From: Hippasteria phrygiana
Taxonomy: Eukaryota > Echinodermata > Asteroidea > Valvatida > Goniasteridae
Length of the DNA: 64,000 bases
Direction: 5' to 3'
Assembly: GCA_037893225.1 (NCBI GenBank)
Contig: JAZGUH010000259.1
Coordinates: 372,001 to 436,000 of the forward strand
Shown piece by piece: positions 52,131-63,924 of the stretch; the first letter of the stretch is position 1; each line of letters begins with the position of its first letter. A program made the translations under genes and the position numbers. The notes under the pieces were generated by a model that searched no databases, had not been told where the DNA came from, and saw only the letters and a program-made list of their open reading frames with translations.

Positions 52131-52674
52131 CCCTGCCTATTAATGTACTCTAAAAACTGAATAGGCCTACTACGTACATATATAGTGATTTATAAGCAAG
52201 ACTTTCAAATCTGTCGTGGGAATTGTACATAACTGCAAACCTTGATGTACAGCGTTGGATTGCACATCATTGCATCTCGGACATGCAGGCAAGAGTTTCC
52301 CTAGATATGTCTTCATGTAAAGTTTATTAAAATATTGCAAACATTTATTTTAATAAAATAATATCTCTATGATAAAAGAAAATCTATTATGCTGATAATC
52401 ATACTTGATTGGCCTTGCCTAACATATACCAGAATTCCTGTACCAGCTGTTTGATTTTATTATCATGAAATGCAGATCTTCTTATGAAATGTAAATAGTA
52501 GGCACTAATGGCTTATTAATCTTAATCTTGAAATTTGTGAGTTGTAAGACTAATGGTTGCAATATATTAAACATCAATGCATTCTCTTTGAAATCTGAAG
52601 ATGTTCACTATATTCTTTTATTTATGTTTTTATTATTTGTCTTGATTTAATGGCAGTTTGAGTTGACATTCACA

Positions 52675-53102
52675 TTAAAGAATAGTGTACAATATTTGCT
52701 TTTGCTGTAATTTTCAGAAATGAATGGATTTGGGGGATAGTATTTTATAGCAAATACTGTAACACTGACCTGTTTAAAGTTTTATGTGCATATATGCTGG
52801 GAAAACAAACAGAAAAAAAGACTGTTGTAGTCTGGTTCCCTGACCCTACTTAAAACAAAACGGAGCAATTTATTGACAGGGAATTATCAGGTCGGGGAAC
52901 TAGACTATTTCAAATGATTGTCGGCCGACAATCACTGGAAATTGATACAAAAATTCCGCTTTTCTTGAAAATGACAGCACACCGGGTGCCGTGATTTCAC
53001 AGGATTCTTGACAATATTATTTACTTAGTCAAGTAAGGTATTTCGTAATAATTAAGTCGTTTTGGTTTTTGATGTCTGCAAATGTTGTATATTACCTTTA
53101 AA
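52675..53102. mobile_element. MITE family with AGTGTACA termini, short copy B
   Basis: This 428-bp form has a different interior containing GATTGTCGGCCGACAATC, a perfect palindrome. The same short form lies inverted at 60470..60895. Confidence 0.75.
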
Positions 53103-54640
53103 GCTGCTATGTCGGTGCTCTGACAAAATTTATATATTTTATAATATATTTCCCTCTACTGAAGTATTATAAAAGAAAACTATTTTTGAACTGAACAAGT
53201 ATTTACGACAGTGTCTACTCTGGTATTCTATTTGCTACGCGGAAAGACTGATATACATTAATATTGCAGCAATTAGACATGTCCCGCCCCTAATTCAAAA
53301 TTGGAAACTTGATCAATCTTTATTTATCGTTGATTTTGTGTGTGTGGAGTTTTCTCATTGGAAGGCTCATAATTAACCTATCTAATGCCAACAAATTAGT
53401 AATTCAATTTGAAAATGTATTTCTGAGGGTGATGCTCCCCAAAAGCATAGAGGTAGCAACTTCAATTTTGCACATTTTAACCAAGCTGCACTAAGCATAG
53501 TTCGAAACAACCCATCCTTCACACTGCAGGTTTTGTTTTGCATTCAATGGGACCTTTAACAATAGAGGACAACAGGGTTCCTGGTTGAGAAAGGTCCCCA
53601 TTTAAATCGTGTACAAAAAACCAATGAGGGTCCTTGCCAAAAAGTTAGTTCCTGATTGAAAGTGTTCACACATATATGTGTGGAGATCTTAAAGGGATCA
53701 CGCAATGGGATTCAAAGGATATAAATACATGTAGGACAGCAGTGTTTCCATGTTATTAAAAATTACCAGCTCTTTTGTGGCAATTCCAGGGAATAAAATA
53801 AAAATGTGATTATTTAAATGCAAATTTTAATGGCCAAAGCATGGTGTCACAGCATTGGTTTCTCTGTGTGTTGTGCAAGGGTGTGGATTATGGGGGGGGG
53901 GGGGGGGGGGGGGGACATAAGATACCACCCCCAGATATTTGTGTTAATAAAAGAAATAAAACTTGAATCTACACCCTTGGTGTTGTGTATACATTTTAAT
54001 ATCAAACACTCCTTTACACTTTTTAGGCTTACAAAGTTTTGGATCTATGATGGTGCTAGCGATCTATGTCCCCCCCCCCCCCCCCCCCGCCAAGTATTAA
54101 AAACGTAAATAAATGAATAAATAAATAAATGGAATTTGCATCAGGGATGATGAAAAGTTTAAACCAATTTTTAACTTTTTAACGTTCATGGCATTATGTA
54201 AAGCAAGTGTATAGGCGAATTTCACATTACCCTGGTCTGCACACTTCTGGGTTGAAAGCGAGGCTCCGAGTGCTAAATAAACTGGCCTAAGTTTTCAAAC
54301 TTCAGCAAGTTCTTTCTCAAAGGCTGTTACAAGAAATGATAGGAATTCTCAGAGTTTTTGTTCATTACTTGTACCCTGGCACCACAAAATGGGTGAAAGG
54401 TAGCAAAATCTAGAAATTTTGATTGGGTACTTCCTGAAAGTAAGTACCTTGTCTTGAGAAAAATGAAACTGAAAAAGCGAACGGTACACACTAGGCTGGT
54501 CCATGCGGAGGTCGCTCTCTTGCTTTGCTCTCATGTCTGTACTGCCTCTCAGTGGCAAGTCTCCCACACTCAAAGTGGTCTATACCTCTGTGGCAGATGT
54601 TGCAACTTGTTGCATAATTCATAAAGGGAAACCACTATAA
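53103..54640. other. Intergenic, no gene seen
   Basis: Positions 53547..53660 are a dispersed piece of the TTGGGT repeat family (ACCTTTAACAATAGAGGACA). Poly-G at 53893..53914 and poly-C at 54070..54089 resemble the tracts at 5.2-5.8 kb. (AAAT)n lies at 54104..54130. Confidence 0.45.
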
Positions 54641-54645
54641 ATATA

Positions 54646-55452
54646 CAGGGTGTCCTTAAAAAAACGTATACCCATTTTAAAATTCATATTATGCAAAACT
54701 AATAAATATTTCAGAAAAAGACAAATGTCTGTGGAAAGGGTAGAATATCCTCTGTCCAATGGTATAAGGTTTATTATGTCATTGCCATGGATGACTGAAC
54801 AAACAAGACAGTTATGAAAGGTACTGAAATCAGCACTGTGACAAGTTGTTTACTTGAGTGACAAAGCTCAGGCAGGTGTTTTTAAGGACAAATTCTTTTG
54901 CCGTTTAAACACATTGGATAGTGACGACAGGGGCGATGAATCAATTTTTCTGATCCCTTTCTTTTTGTGTTACACTTACCTGACAAATTTAAGGTGCTGT
55001 GCCCTCTACATGGCTACCATTCATGTTAATGCATAGCTGGTATCGTCTCATGTCTCTTACTGCCCTCCTGATCATCCCATGGTCTTGGCGGAGATGATTA
55101 ACTTCTTCCACTATTCGGGCTATTAACTCCTGAATGTTAGCTGGGGACGTGATGAACACTTTGTCCTTTAAGGGACCCCATAAGAAGTCAGTCTGGTGAT
55201 CTTGGAGGCCATTCAATAGTGGTGTACTACAATCACCCTGTTACTAAAAAGCTCAACTTGTCGCAGTGCTGATTTCAGTACCTTTCATAACTGTCTTGTT
55301 TGTTCAGTCATCCATGGCAATGACACAATGAACCTTATACCATTGGACAGAGGACAGTCTACCATTCCACAGACATGTCTTTTTCTGAAATATTCATTAC
55401 TTTTGCGATAATATGAATTTAAAAATGGGTATACTTTTTTAAGGACACCCTG
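54646..55452 (-). mobile_element. Mariner-like (IS630/Tc1/mariner) element, internally deleted, with TIRs of about 200 bp
   Basis: CAGGGTGTCCTTAAAAAAAC and its complement end the element, flanked by the expected TA on each side (54644..54645 and 55453..55454). The terminal inverted repeats are unusually long, 54646..54848 and 55254..55452, about 85-90% identical by eye. The centre keeps, on the - strand (55216..54989), a transposase C-terminus: QTDFLWGPLKDKVFITSPAN, then IQELIARI, ending RRYQLCINMNGSHVE. This is the typical DFxLWGxLKxxV to CIxxNGxHxE tail of this superfamily. The catalytic DDE/D core is gone. Confidence 0.9.
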
Positions 55453-55454
55453 TA

Positions 55455-56715
55455 TAAATAATGAACAATTATACAGAAAAACGAGAGATGAACAACTGGA
55501 TTTTGAGGGAAGATTTAAATGAGGATGATGGGGACTAATGTAACTGAATGGGGAGATTGTTCTAAAGTTTGGGAGCAGCATGCGAAAAAGAACCGTTGTT
55601 GATATCAAGGGATCTCAACTAGGGTAAACAGAAATACATGACTGAACTCAAGAGACCTCGACACAAATTTGACATTTTGGTACGGACTTAAATATTTTAT
55701 TTCTTTACGAATGAAAGTTTATGTATTGTACATTCAGTATTCATAATGCATTTCACACCAGATACTTTCATATGTGGCAGTAGTTTTATTTATTATTGTA
55801 GGTTCGCTGTCAGATTGTCGAACAATGTTTCAGTGTACAAAACATTTCAAATTAGTTGGGAAATGCATTCGGCTACCGACATCTGTTCTAAGCAAGTGAA
55901 GTTGAACACCTCAAACGTGTTTGCTGGCATTACAATATTATTGGCAAGTTACAAAAAAAAGCACTAAAAACAGAAGTGCAAATTAACATCTTGTTGCTTC
56001 TTTAACCAAAATAAAATATTTGTGAAATGAACTTGTTCACATCAGCAGACACAAAAAGGAAGTTCCCTGATTGTAATTCAAGATTAAACAAAACGATAAA
56101 GCTAACATTTCCGTTTCACCATTGTTTCCCTTATCTCCCGACCCTGAGCCAATAATTAATCAAAGGTGAAAGGTCAAGATACAACTCATGATATTTACAT
56201 CAATTGAACAATGCTCAGAAGAAAATAAGATTAATACTTTAAAATGATATTAATGCAGTAAAAACAATAAAAGCAGCACGTATTCATGATAATCGTAATG
56301 AGATTTTATCAAAAGACTGATTTGTAAAAGCAGAGTCTATTTCCCAAATGCAATAAATATACCAAGAAAAGAAAAAAACTATTTAGGGTGAATAAAATCC
56401 AACCCAACCCACACAAGTGTGTAAACAACTTCAATTGGGGACCTCCTATTGTACAAACTTTAACTTTTTGGCAAGGACCCTCATTGGTTTTGTACACGAA
56501 TGCAGTTAATCTGTTATCTAAAAATGGGTTAAAGGAAACATGATTTAGGATTTATATTGCATTATTCCTGCTTAAAACAATAAAGTATTATCTTGACAAT
56601 GATATTTGGTGTCCAGAGACAATTATTTCCCAGATTAAATATGAGAAAACAATTTTTGAAAATGTTTGTCCAAGCTACTCCGCCCCCTGAGTGGGACCCT
56701 CATTAACATAAGTGT
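55455..56715. other. Intergenic, upstream of the THAP exon
   Basis: AT-rich and mostly unique. Positions 56395..56500 carry an inverted fragment of the TTGGGT repeat family (CAACCCAACCC, CCTCATTGGTTTTGTACACG). The THAP promoter presumably lies in 56640..56796, where a GC box (CCGCCCC) and TGACGTAG are seen. Confidence 0.4.
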
Positions 56716-56796
56716 GTGACGTAGATCGAGGCACCCATTCATCACGGGTATGCATTGTGTGTACAAAATCTAAGCAAAATATAGTGTTTTTCGGCT

Positions 56797-57141
56797 ATGC
56801 CGACAAGGTGTGTGGCTGCTAAGTGCAGAAAAACAACGACGGGTGGAGTAAGCCTTCATTTATTTCCAACTGAAGCGAAATATCGGAGAATTTGGACGGC
56901 GAAAGTGAAGGTGACAAGACCAAAGAGGTCCGGCCCCAGCAGCTTTTCAGCGTTATGTAGCGACCACTTTGAGCCGTCGTGTTTCGATACTGGTATTTTC
57001 AAATCCTTTGGGATGACCATTAAAAATATGCTCAAGTACACTGCCATCCCAACAAAGTTCCTAGATGTGAGTAAGATAAAGGCGAAAGCAGTTAAACGGC
57101 CCATTCCCCGAGGAGCCTTCGCTAAAAGGGAGAAAATCAGG
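56797..57141 (+). CDS. THAP-domain protein, first coding exon
   Basis: The exon encodes 115 residues from MPTRCVAAKC to FAKREKIR and ends at AGG|gtaagt, phase 0. It contains a full THAP C2CH zinc finger: C5 and C10, 43 intervening residues, then C54 and H57 in LCSDHF. It also shows the invariant HLFP block (21-24), W33, the FDTG turn (63-66) and an IPTKF version of the AVPTIF box (84-88). After the finger comes a lysine/arginine-rich stretch (KIKAKAVKRPIPRGAFAKRE), a plausible nuclear-localisation signal. THAP domains bind DNA and occur in host regulators and in P-element-type transposases; which type this is depends on the missing exon(s). A GC box (CCGCCCC, near 56680) and TGACGTAG lie just upstream. 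Confidence 0.88.
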
Positions 57142-58284
57142 GTAAGTTCGATGTTAGTTGTTGTTGCAACTTACGAAATTGCACGTGTAGACCTAGTGTG
57201 TGTATACGGGCCGGGTCCAGACTATCGAGTCGATCCATGAATTTCGGTGCCTCGGTCTACGTCACGAACAGCGCCCTCAATTTGAGTCTCAACAAATTTC
57301 ATAAAGGGGGGGGGTCAATTTTTAAGCGTCAAATAATCACACTAAAACTTCGCTTGAACCAGTTTGGCTTTTAATTCACATTTAATACATATAAATGAAT
57401 TTATTTATGAAATAAAATGTGATCCGGTCAAGTTGAGAAGCATGGTTCCTTTAACAATCTGAAAACGGGCGCACACGTGTACCTAAGCGACACGTTGTAA
57501 CCAGTACATGCAGTGGATCGGCCTATGTACATGTTATGTGACCAATCGAAACGATCCCATTTACACAAATTGGGCTCATTTTACAAGAGGGCGCTATAAC
57601 AAATGTCTTTTTTTTTCGCCATCCAAGAACGCAAAACTCTGAACAGGTCAGTGGAACGATATTTCCTATATAATACTAACCCCCAAATCCTCCCATTTCT
57701 GAAAATTGCAACCATGACCAATCATGTACACCACATTTAAGAGTTATTGACATGAAAGCGTAAGTCATGAGCCTTCTTTCAACACAAAAATCCATCCAAT
57801 TCACCCAAGTTGTTAGCTAAGTATTGACCTTTTAAGGCAAACACTATTTTGTCCGGTTGTGTCAATGTCCGATATATTATTGGGAGTAGGCCTACTGACC
57901 TTCATCAGGCTAGCCAAGCAAGTAGTAAACAAGGAATTGCTTTGAGCTGCTTTCAGACACTTTTAAGCAAGTTGGTTTTCACATTTTTAGCAATTGGAGT
58001 AAAATAACAGAGACAAGAAGTCAAAATAAATTATGGAAGTGATTTTTTTAGGTAAAAAAAAACATAAAAAAATCATGAGACGTACATGTCACAGTGATGT
58101 AGAAAAACTAGAAAGGGTTAGTTGAAAAGTCAATAACTCGCCATCAACATGAGTTTTTGGATGGTTCTTGTACTAAAAGAAAGCTTACTGTGATTTAGAT
58201 TCATACACTTTAAAGACGATATACATAGGATCTATTATATTGGAGGAACGGTTGAATTCAGGTCTTTTTTTGGTTGCATTTCAG

Positions 58285-58587
58285 AAACAGACTTTGTTTG
58301 AACTGAAAAGGATCGGTCACAGGAGATATTTGATGCATTTCGAATTAGTCACTCAATTACTGAACTTCCCCAGGAAGCAGCATTACAACAGTATCCATAT
58401 CTTACAAACAATTTCTGCACGTATGAACAATATGATCAGAGCGCAACTCTGCAGTGCGACTGTCCGATCCGTGTGTCAACTGTGCCAACACTCTAGCAAG
58501 GAGAATCAAGTGCGGCCACTTTACGTTGTGCATGAACCAATTCATTCAACATTATTTCACAAACTGCATCACACGATTTTACAGTGA
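58285..58587 (+). other. Candidate second exon of the THAP gene (uncertain)
   Basis: After a good pyrimidine-rich acceptor (gcatttcag at 58276..58284) there is a 100-codon frame that continues phase 0 from the THAP exon and stops at TGA 58585..58587. It is rich in His, Gln and Leu and contains no domain I recognise. A second frame, open from about 58305 to TAG near 58495 (EIFDAFRISHSITELPQEAA...), has a more protein-like composition but a weak acceptor. Either could be the real continuation, or neither. Confidence 0.22.
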
Positions 58588-59198
58588 CTGGTCAATTGAA
58601 TCTTATAGAGGCAAGGCTAATCGCGGATGAGTGATGAGGCAATGTCTGAAAGACTTAAGAAGTATAAAAGCTGACCAAAAAGAGTGCAGGCTTTCCACAT
58701 AAAACTGTTTAAAGATTCTTCACCTATGTGAACGCGATGTGTTTAAGTAGTAGAAGATTCTAAACCTTTAAAATCAACAAGTTTCTTGCTTAAAGATATA
58801 CTGCCTGTGCTCTTTTTCAATTTTAGCTGCGAAAAATAGTTTCAGGTGCTATTTTTCTACCAATACAAAGGTTATTCACTATTGAGACATTAAATAAAAA
58901 AAAAACACCCATTGTTATCAAATAATTACTTTAAAAAAATGCCAAATTATTTACGGTCTGACAATATTCGGGCATATCTTTGTGTGCATTAAATCTGTGA
59001 AAGCGACCCAAAATAAAAACTTTGCTTGTTTGAGGGTTGCAGATGCCCAAAACAGTTTTCCCCCTGATAAAATAAAACATGCAACAAGAAAATATTCAGA
59101 CAAAAAAAGACAATAAAAAAACAACAACTGAATTTGAGAGCATGGACAGTCCATCTTTACAGTAAGCGTGATTTAATATTAGATGCTATGAATCACAG

Positions 59199-59420
59199 CT
59201 GTAGTCGAGTCCCTGCAAGTCCTTTCACAAGTCCTTTCACAAGCCCAGTCAGAAGTCCTTTCATAAAGCCGGTCACAAACTGGATGAACAATGACAAAGG
59301 AATGCCTTTGTCAAAGCTCATTTGAATAGCTTGTGATTGGAATTAGGACTGGAGTGCTTGTGATGGACTTGCAGGGACTTGTGATGGACTTGTGATGGAC
59401 TTGTGATGGACTCGACTACA
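59199..59420. mobile_element. MITE with CTGTAGTCGAGTCC termini, compact copy
   Basis: This is the third copy of the family, with ends CTGTAGTCGAGTCC and GGACTCGACTACA and five variant 11-bp units. It lies just downstream of the RAB3GAP2 3' end. Confidence 0.82.
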
Positions 59421-59868
59421 CTCTCCCCAAATGACTTGAAAGTTGCTAAATCTACAATGCTATGTTCTAGTTATAAGCGGGACAGGAAGGGGGAGTTGTG
59501 GACTGGAGATAATGTCAAAGGGAATGCCTTATTGTAAAAATCAATGGTGCAACTGTGCCACACACTGATGTATCTCATCCACAAAGCCAGAGATATCCCA
59601 GGTGTGACATCTGAATGCATGTGCATGGTATGGAACAACCTGGGCTATCTGAGCTGTGAAACACTTTTTTCCCCAAATGACCTCTGATATAGCGCCCGAT
59701 TGTTGCAATTGCGTTGTACGTTTATCAATGCCATTATTGTTTCAGGATTTGCACAACTATATAAGATGACCAAAGATGCTCTCCGTCAAGTTGATTCAGT
59801 GGCAAGATGAAGATTATTAGCCGATTTTAGAATCACAGGATAGCACGTTCTTGAATCCACACTGATAT

Positions 59869-59874
59869 TTTATT
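59869..59874 (-). promoter_or_regulatory. Candidate poly(A) signal for RAB3GAP2
   Basis: AATAAA on the - strand lies about 270 bp past the RAB3GAP2 stop, followed by a T-rich + strand (A-rich on -). This would make a short 3' UTR lying tail-to-tail with whatever ends the THAP transcript. Confidence 0.4.
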
Positions 59875-60141
59875 TTCCTATCTTTTTCTTATTTTTTTTG
59901 TTAAATTTTCTTTTAAAAGAATCAATAGTAATGTTTTTGTCAAATTTGTGGTTTTTGTTCTTTTCTTTTTCAAAACTCGCATTCTGGCTACAGGGCTGAA
60001 CGAAAATCTGTGAAAGATTGTTGAATACGGTTGAGCAACATTATACCCCAAGACAAATGTTTACTTTAGCACTGGGAACTCCATAGTACTCCGATGTTTC
60101 TGAAGAACAAAAACTTTTGGACTGCTTGGTAAGATGATGTT

Positions 60142-60288
60142 TCATGTGAGGGTGCCCACTGCTTCGACGAGCTGCAATCCTAATGCATACTGGGGATGTT
60201 TCTCTGGAAGTAGACCAACGGCCTTACTGACCATGTGCGCCGTGTCCGGAATGGGTGGATGCTGACATAGTAGAGTAGACTCTTTAGC
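60142..60288 (-). CDS. RAB3GAP2: RAB3GAP2 terminal coding exon
   Basis: The exon encodes 48 residues plus TGA (60142..60144) after an acceptor cgttgatacacag on the - strand. It reads AKESTLLCQHPPIPDTAHMV, then SKAVGLLPEKHPQYALGLQL and VEAVGTLT. It is too short to stand out as an ORF; the family ending (LLPEKHxQYxLxLxLxEAV) identifies it. Confidence 0.85.
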   Translation of the reverse strand, partial: AKESTLLCQHPPIPDTAHMVSKAVGLLPEKHPQYALGLQLVEAVGTLT

Positions 60289-63200
60289 CTGTGTATCAAC
60301 GAGAACAACAAATAAATTTCAAGCTACTCTGAAGAGAAGCTAAACAAGTCCGGCGTGACGAACAAACAATGTGGTACAGTGGTGGGAATTTGTTGTTTGT
60401 TTCAAACTGGGATGGGATGGTCAAGATTTGTTCTTATTAACCTACAAAAAGTAACCCTGGAAAATGATTAAAGGTAGTATACAACATTTGTAAACATCAA
60501 AAAACAAAACTACTGAATTATTACGATATACTGTACTAGCAGTAAATAGCAGTCTCAAGCATCCTGTGAAATCATGGCACCTGGTGTGCTGTCAGTTTCA
60601 AGAAAAGTGGAAATTGATATCGTTTTCCAACAATTGTCGGCCGACAATCGTTGGAAATAGTCTAGTTCCCTGACCTGATAATTATCCGACATCTATACAT
60701 TGCTCCGTTTTGTCTAAGGTATGGTCAGGGAACCAGACTAGTAAAACAGATTGTTTTCTCTCTGTTTTCCCAGCATCTATGCACACAAAACTTTAAACAG
60801 GTCAGTGTTACAGTATTTGCTATAAAATACTAAACCCCCACATCCATCTATTTCTAAAAATTACAGCAAAAGCAAATGTGTATACTACCTTTAAAGGGAG
60901 GCGGGAGGATATTTTTTACATATGCAGGTAAAAACACATTTCAAGAGTACACACCACTCATACATCTACATTTGGGGGAGGTGAGTTGTCTCACCGATGG
61001 TAGAAGTTACTCCACCTGTGTCTATAAATGTGACCCGCTCCAGAAAAAGGTGATATGTCGCGCTATGCATTTACGTGTAAAGGCCCTTTCAACGTTGAGA
61101 GGGTGAAATTTTTCGTCAAAATTCATTTTTTGTTTTTTGTCTTTAATGACGTCTTAAACATCTAAAGTTTCAGGTTTGGTGCACAACAATGTTGATTTCA
61201 GTGAATAACGTGAACAAATAACCTTTTTAGAGTGCATTGTTCCATTGCATTGTATTAGAACTAGCTATTTCAAAGCCTGTTTTTTCTGTTGTGCAATTTG
61301 AACTCCATAGAACTAATTAATATGCAAAAACGCGATATCTCTAGAACGGAAAGGGCTTTGGAGCTCTATTATGTATCAAATGAAAGCCTACATTGTGGGC
61401 TTTCCAAACATAAATAGAACTCATTTTTCATATTTTGCGACATAATATACCTTTTTCCGGAGCGGGTCACAAATAGGTCTAAAAATTGGGATAATTTCTT
61501 TGGAATCAATGATAGAATTATCCTCTATTTAAATCTGGGCCCAGGAAAACCGTAAAGGTGGTAGAGTTGGCAATTGAAATGTCGCCATCGCCATCGCCAC
61601 TCACCAACCCCACCACCTCTGTTGTAGCCCTTTAACCTAGAGTGGCTTTCACCCCTATATTGGGCGACTTCCATGAAAAAAAACACTTACCAAGACCTTC
61701 AGCCAAGTAATAAGAGAAGCTGGTAGGGAAGACTGTCGGACCACACTGACAGCATTTGCATCTAGAACAAACACCTGGGCTAGGCGTAAACCAATCACTT
61801 TAAACAGCTGAACAGCCATCTGGGTATTGTCTGTGACTGTCACCATGACCTGTTGAATTGTAAAAACCATGCATAAATATAGATATTTATAAGCTAAATA
61901 GCCATCCAGGTGTCATCCAGGACCGTTGAATAAACAGTATGGAACAGAAATATTCATCAGCTGAACACTCAGCTCAGTTCGCGTCGGAGGACTTGTTAAC
62001 ACGATCTGGCTGTTTTTATACACGGGCACGGCTGACGGGTTAAAATGTCAAGCTTGCCTCGACTCACCTCCGGGTGACGTCTCAACACGCTAATCCATCA
62101 TTTGTTTTGTACACACACACAAAGTCCGAGAAGTCTGTGGAGGCGGACCGTGTGTTGAACTTGAACTTGACCCTGTGCACGGCCTGTTGTTCTACAATTT
62201 ATGCTCCGGTGGGCGCACCCGGAGTATTGAAATATATGAGGTTTCGGCAAGAAATATTGTACAAATACTGTTGAAATGACTCTTGCAAATCAGTATTTGT
62301 GGCGTTTAGCTGTATATCAGAAGTTGGCTGCTATATTTTGCTTTTTTTGAATAGTAATTATAATCGGCGACAGCATCTTCTAAGAGTAGCTAACGGCAAC
62401 ACTGATACATACATTTTTATTAATTTTTTTTTTACTTTACTTTACTTTCATCTCAAGGTAAGAAGGAACAGTTAAGAACATACACTTAGAAATTGTTCAA
62501 TTTAATTACGTTTTATATAAAAGACAATAAAACAAGAACCATTTTATATATAAACAAGCAGGTATAAACGCTAAGGAAGAAACACAGAGGACAATACATG
62601 GCAGTTAATTTAAAGGTGAGTTTTAAAGAAAACAAATTTCTTCTTGGTTGCCTATGCGCGCCTAATGTATAAAAAGGATATGCCCGAATAATTGTCAGGT
62701 CACAAATAATTCAAAATTTGTAAAGCACTTAGTCTATAACTAAACGTAGGTGTTTTCTTTGCTTGATGTCTCATTCAGAAGTGAATGAGACTTTTGTATT
62801 TTGTTACTCTTGTATTTCTAGAAAAATATCAATTAAAAAAAACTCAGAAAGAGCAGACAGCATATCTTTAAAGGTAGTGTACATGATTGGTCATTCTTGC
62901 AATTTTCAGAAATGGGCGGATTTGGGGGTTACTATTTTATAGAAAATATCATTCCACTGACCTGTCCAAAGTTTTGCGTTCTTGGATGGCAATAAAAAAA
63001 CGAGAGAAATACAGCATTCGTAAGCTCACTGGATTTGTTATAGTGCCCTCTTGTAAAATAAGCCAATATCTGTAAATGGGATCATTTTCAATTGGTCACA
63101 TAACATACATACATAGGCCGAGCGGTACGTACGTTGTGCAGCAAACGTCCAAGATCCACTGCATGCACTAATACAACGCGTCACTTCGGTACACTACGCG

Positions 63201-63924
63201 TACGACACGTACACACACACACGTACTATAATTGCAACCATGCGCCCATTATCGGATTGTTAACTCATTTTAGACACAAACGCGGACTAACTACATTCGG
63301 TCAATAGAGGGCAATATCCGTTATTTTTTCCAATGATTGTTCAGCCGAACAATCTTTGGAAAATGATATAAATTTCAACTTTTCTTAAAAACGACAGCAC
63401 ACCAGGTGCCATCATTTCACAGGACGATTGAGACTGCTATTAACTTACAGTCTAGTCAGGTATTTTGTAATAATTCATGAAAAAAAAAATTGGGAGGATT
63501 ACCAATCGTGTACACTACCTTTAATCCTAACCCCCTACAGTGAATGCAAAATCATATTAAAATTGGGGGATTTGAGACTGTTATGGTTAAAGATACATTA
63601 TTGTCAGCGTTTGGTTTTAAGGCTGAGTTTAAAATCTCACTACTGTACCTCTTGTGCTATGACATCATATCCACTCCTATACAGCTCACACACATGGTGT
63701 CTCTTTAGGGCATCCACGTCATTACCAAATGCTATCCCTAGTTGGACGATGATGCCCGGCCATGTATGGGCCGGGTGACTCCTGCGTATTCTGCGGATGT
63801 CCAACGGGCCGGGGCTGGGCGGAGTGGGGGGCGGGGAGTGGCAGATTGGCTCCGCCTCCTTAGCGTCCATGGAGTGGTTGGGTGGGAGATTCTCTATGGC
63901 ATCGGTGATGATTCTTGTCATGAA
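60142..63924 (-). CDS. RAB3GAP2: RAB3GAP2, last three coding exons (5' part outside window)
   Basis: Joining 63924..63649, 61849..61691 and 60288..60142 on the - strand gives 193 in-frame residues ending in TGA, with GT/AG borders and phase 0 throughout. Recognisable C-terminal landmarks are KRHHVCELYRSGYDVIAQE, LFKVIGLRLAQVF, SLPASLITWLK and VSKAVGLLPEKHPQYALGLQ followed by LVEAV. These correspond to the vertebrate TWLKAM and LLPEKHGQYSLALHLIEAVE stretches as I remember them. Known role: RAB3GAP2 pairs with catalytic RAB3GAP1 to inactivate Rab3 and, with it, acts as an exchange factor for Rab18 at the ER. The full protein is about 1,390 residues in human, so roughly 1,200 residues lie beyond the right edge. 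Confidence 0.85.
60470..60895 (-). mobile_element. MITE family with AGTGTACA termini, short copy C
   Basis: This is the inverted equivalent of 52675..53102, lying in the last RAB3GAP2 intron. TTAAAGGTAGTATACAACAT opens it and GTATACTACCTTTAA closes it. Confidence 0.75.
61691..61849 (-). CDS. RAB3GAP2: RAB3GAP2 penultimate coding exon
   Basis: The exon spans 53 codons between acaattcaacag and gtaagt (- strand), phase 0. It reads VMVTVTDNTQMAVQLFKVIG, then LRLAQVFVLDANAVSVVRQS and SLPASLITWLKVL. Joined to the preceding exon it gives AQE-VMVTV without a break. Confidence 0.83.
62870..63523. mobile_element. MITE family with AGTGTACA termini, full copy D
   Basis: AAAGGTAGTGTACATGATTG and CAATCGTGTACACTACCTTT are perfect or near-perfect terminal inverted repeats about 650 bp apart. 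The copy sits in a RAB3GAP2 intron and abuts another MITE at 62674..62869. Confidence 0.8.
63649..63924 (-). CDS. RAB3GAP2: RAB3GAP2 third-from-last coding exon
   Basis: The exon spans 92 codons. On the - strand the acceptor reads cctgatttccag and the donor GAG|gtacag. It starts FMTRIITDAIENLPP, passes through a proline-rich linker (SPPPTPPSPGPLD) likely to be disordered, and ends ALKRHHVCELYRSGYDVIAQE. The proline-rich, more GC-rich middle differs from the flanks in composition but stays open in frame. Confidence 0.82.
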
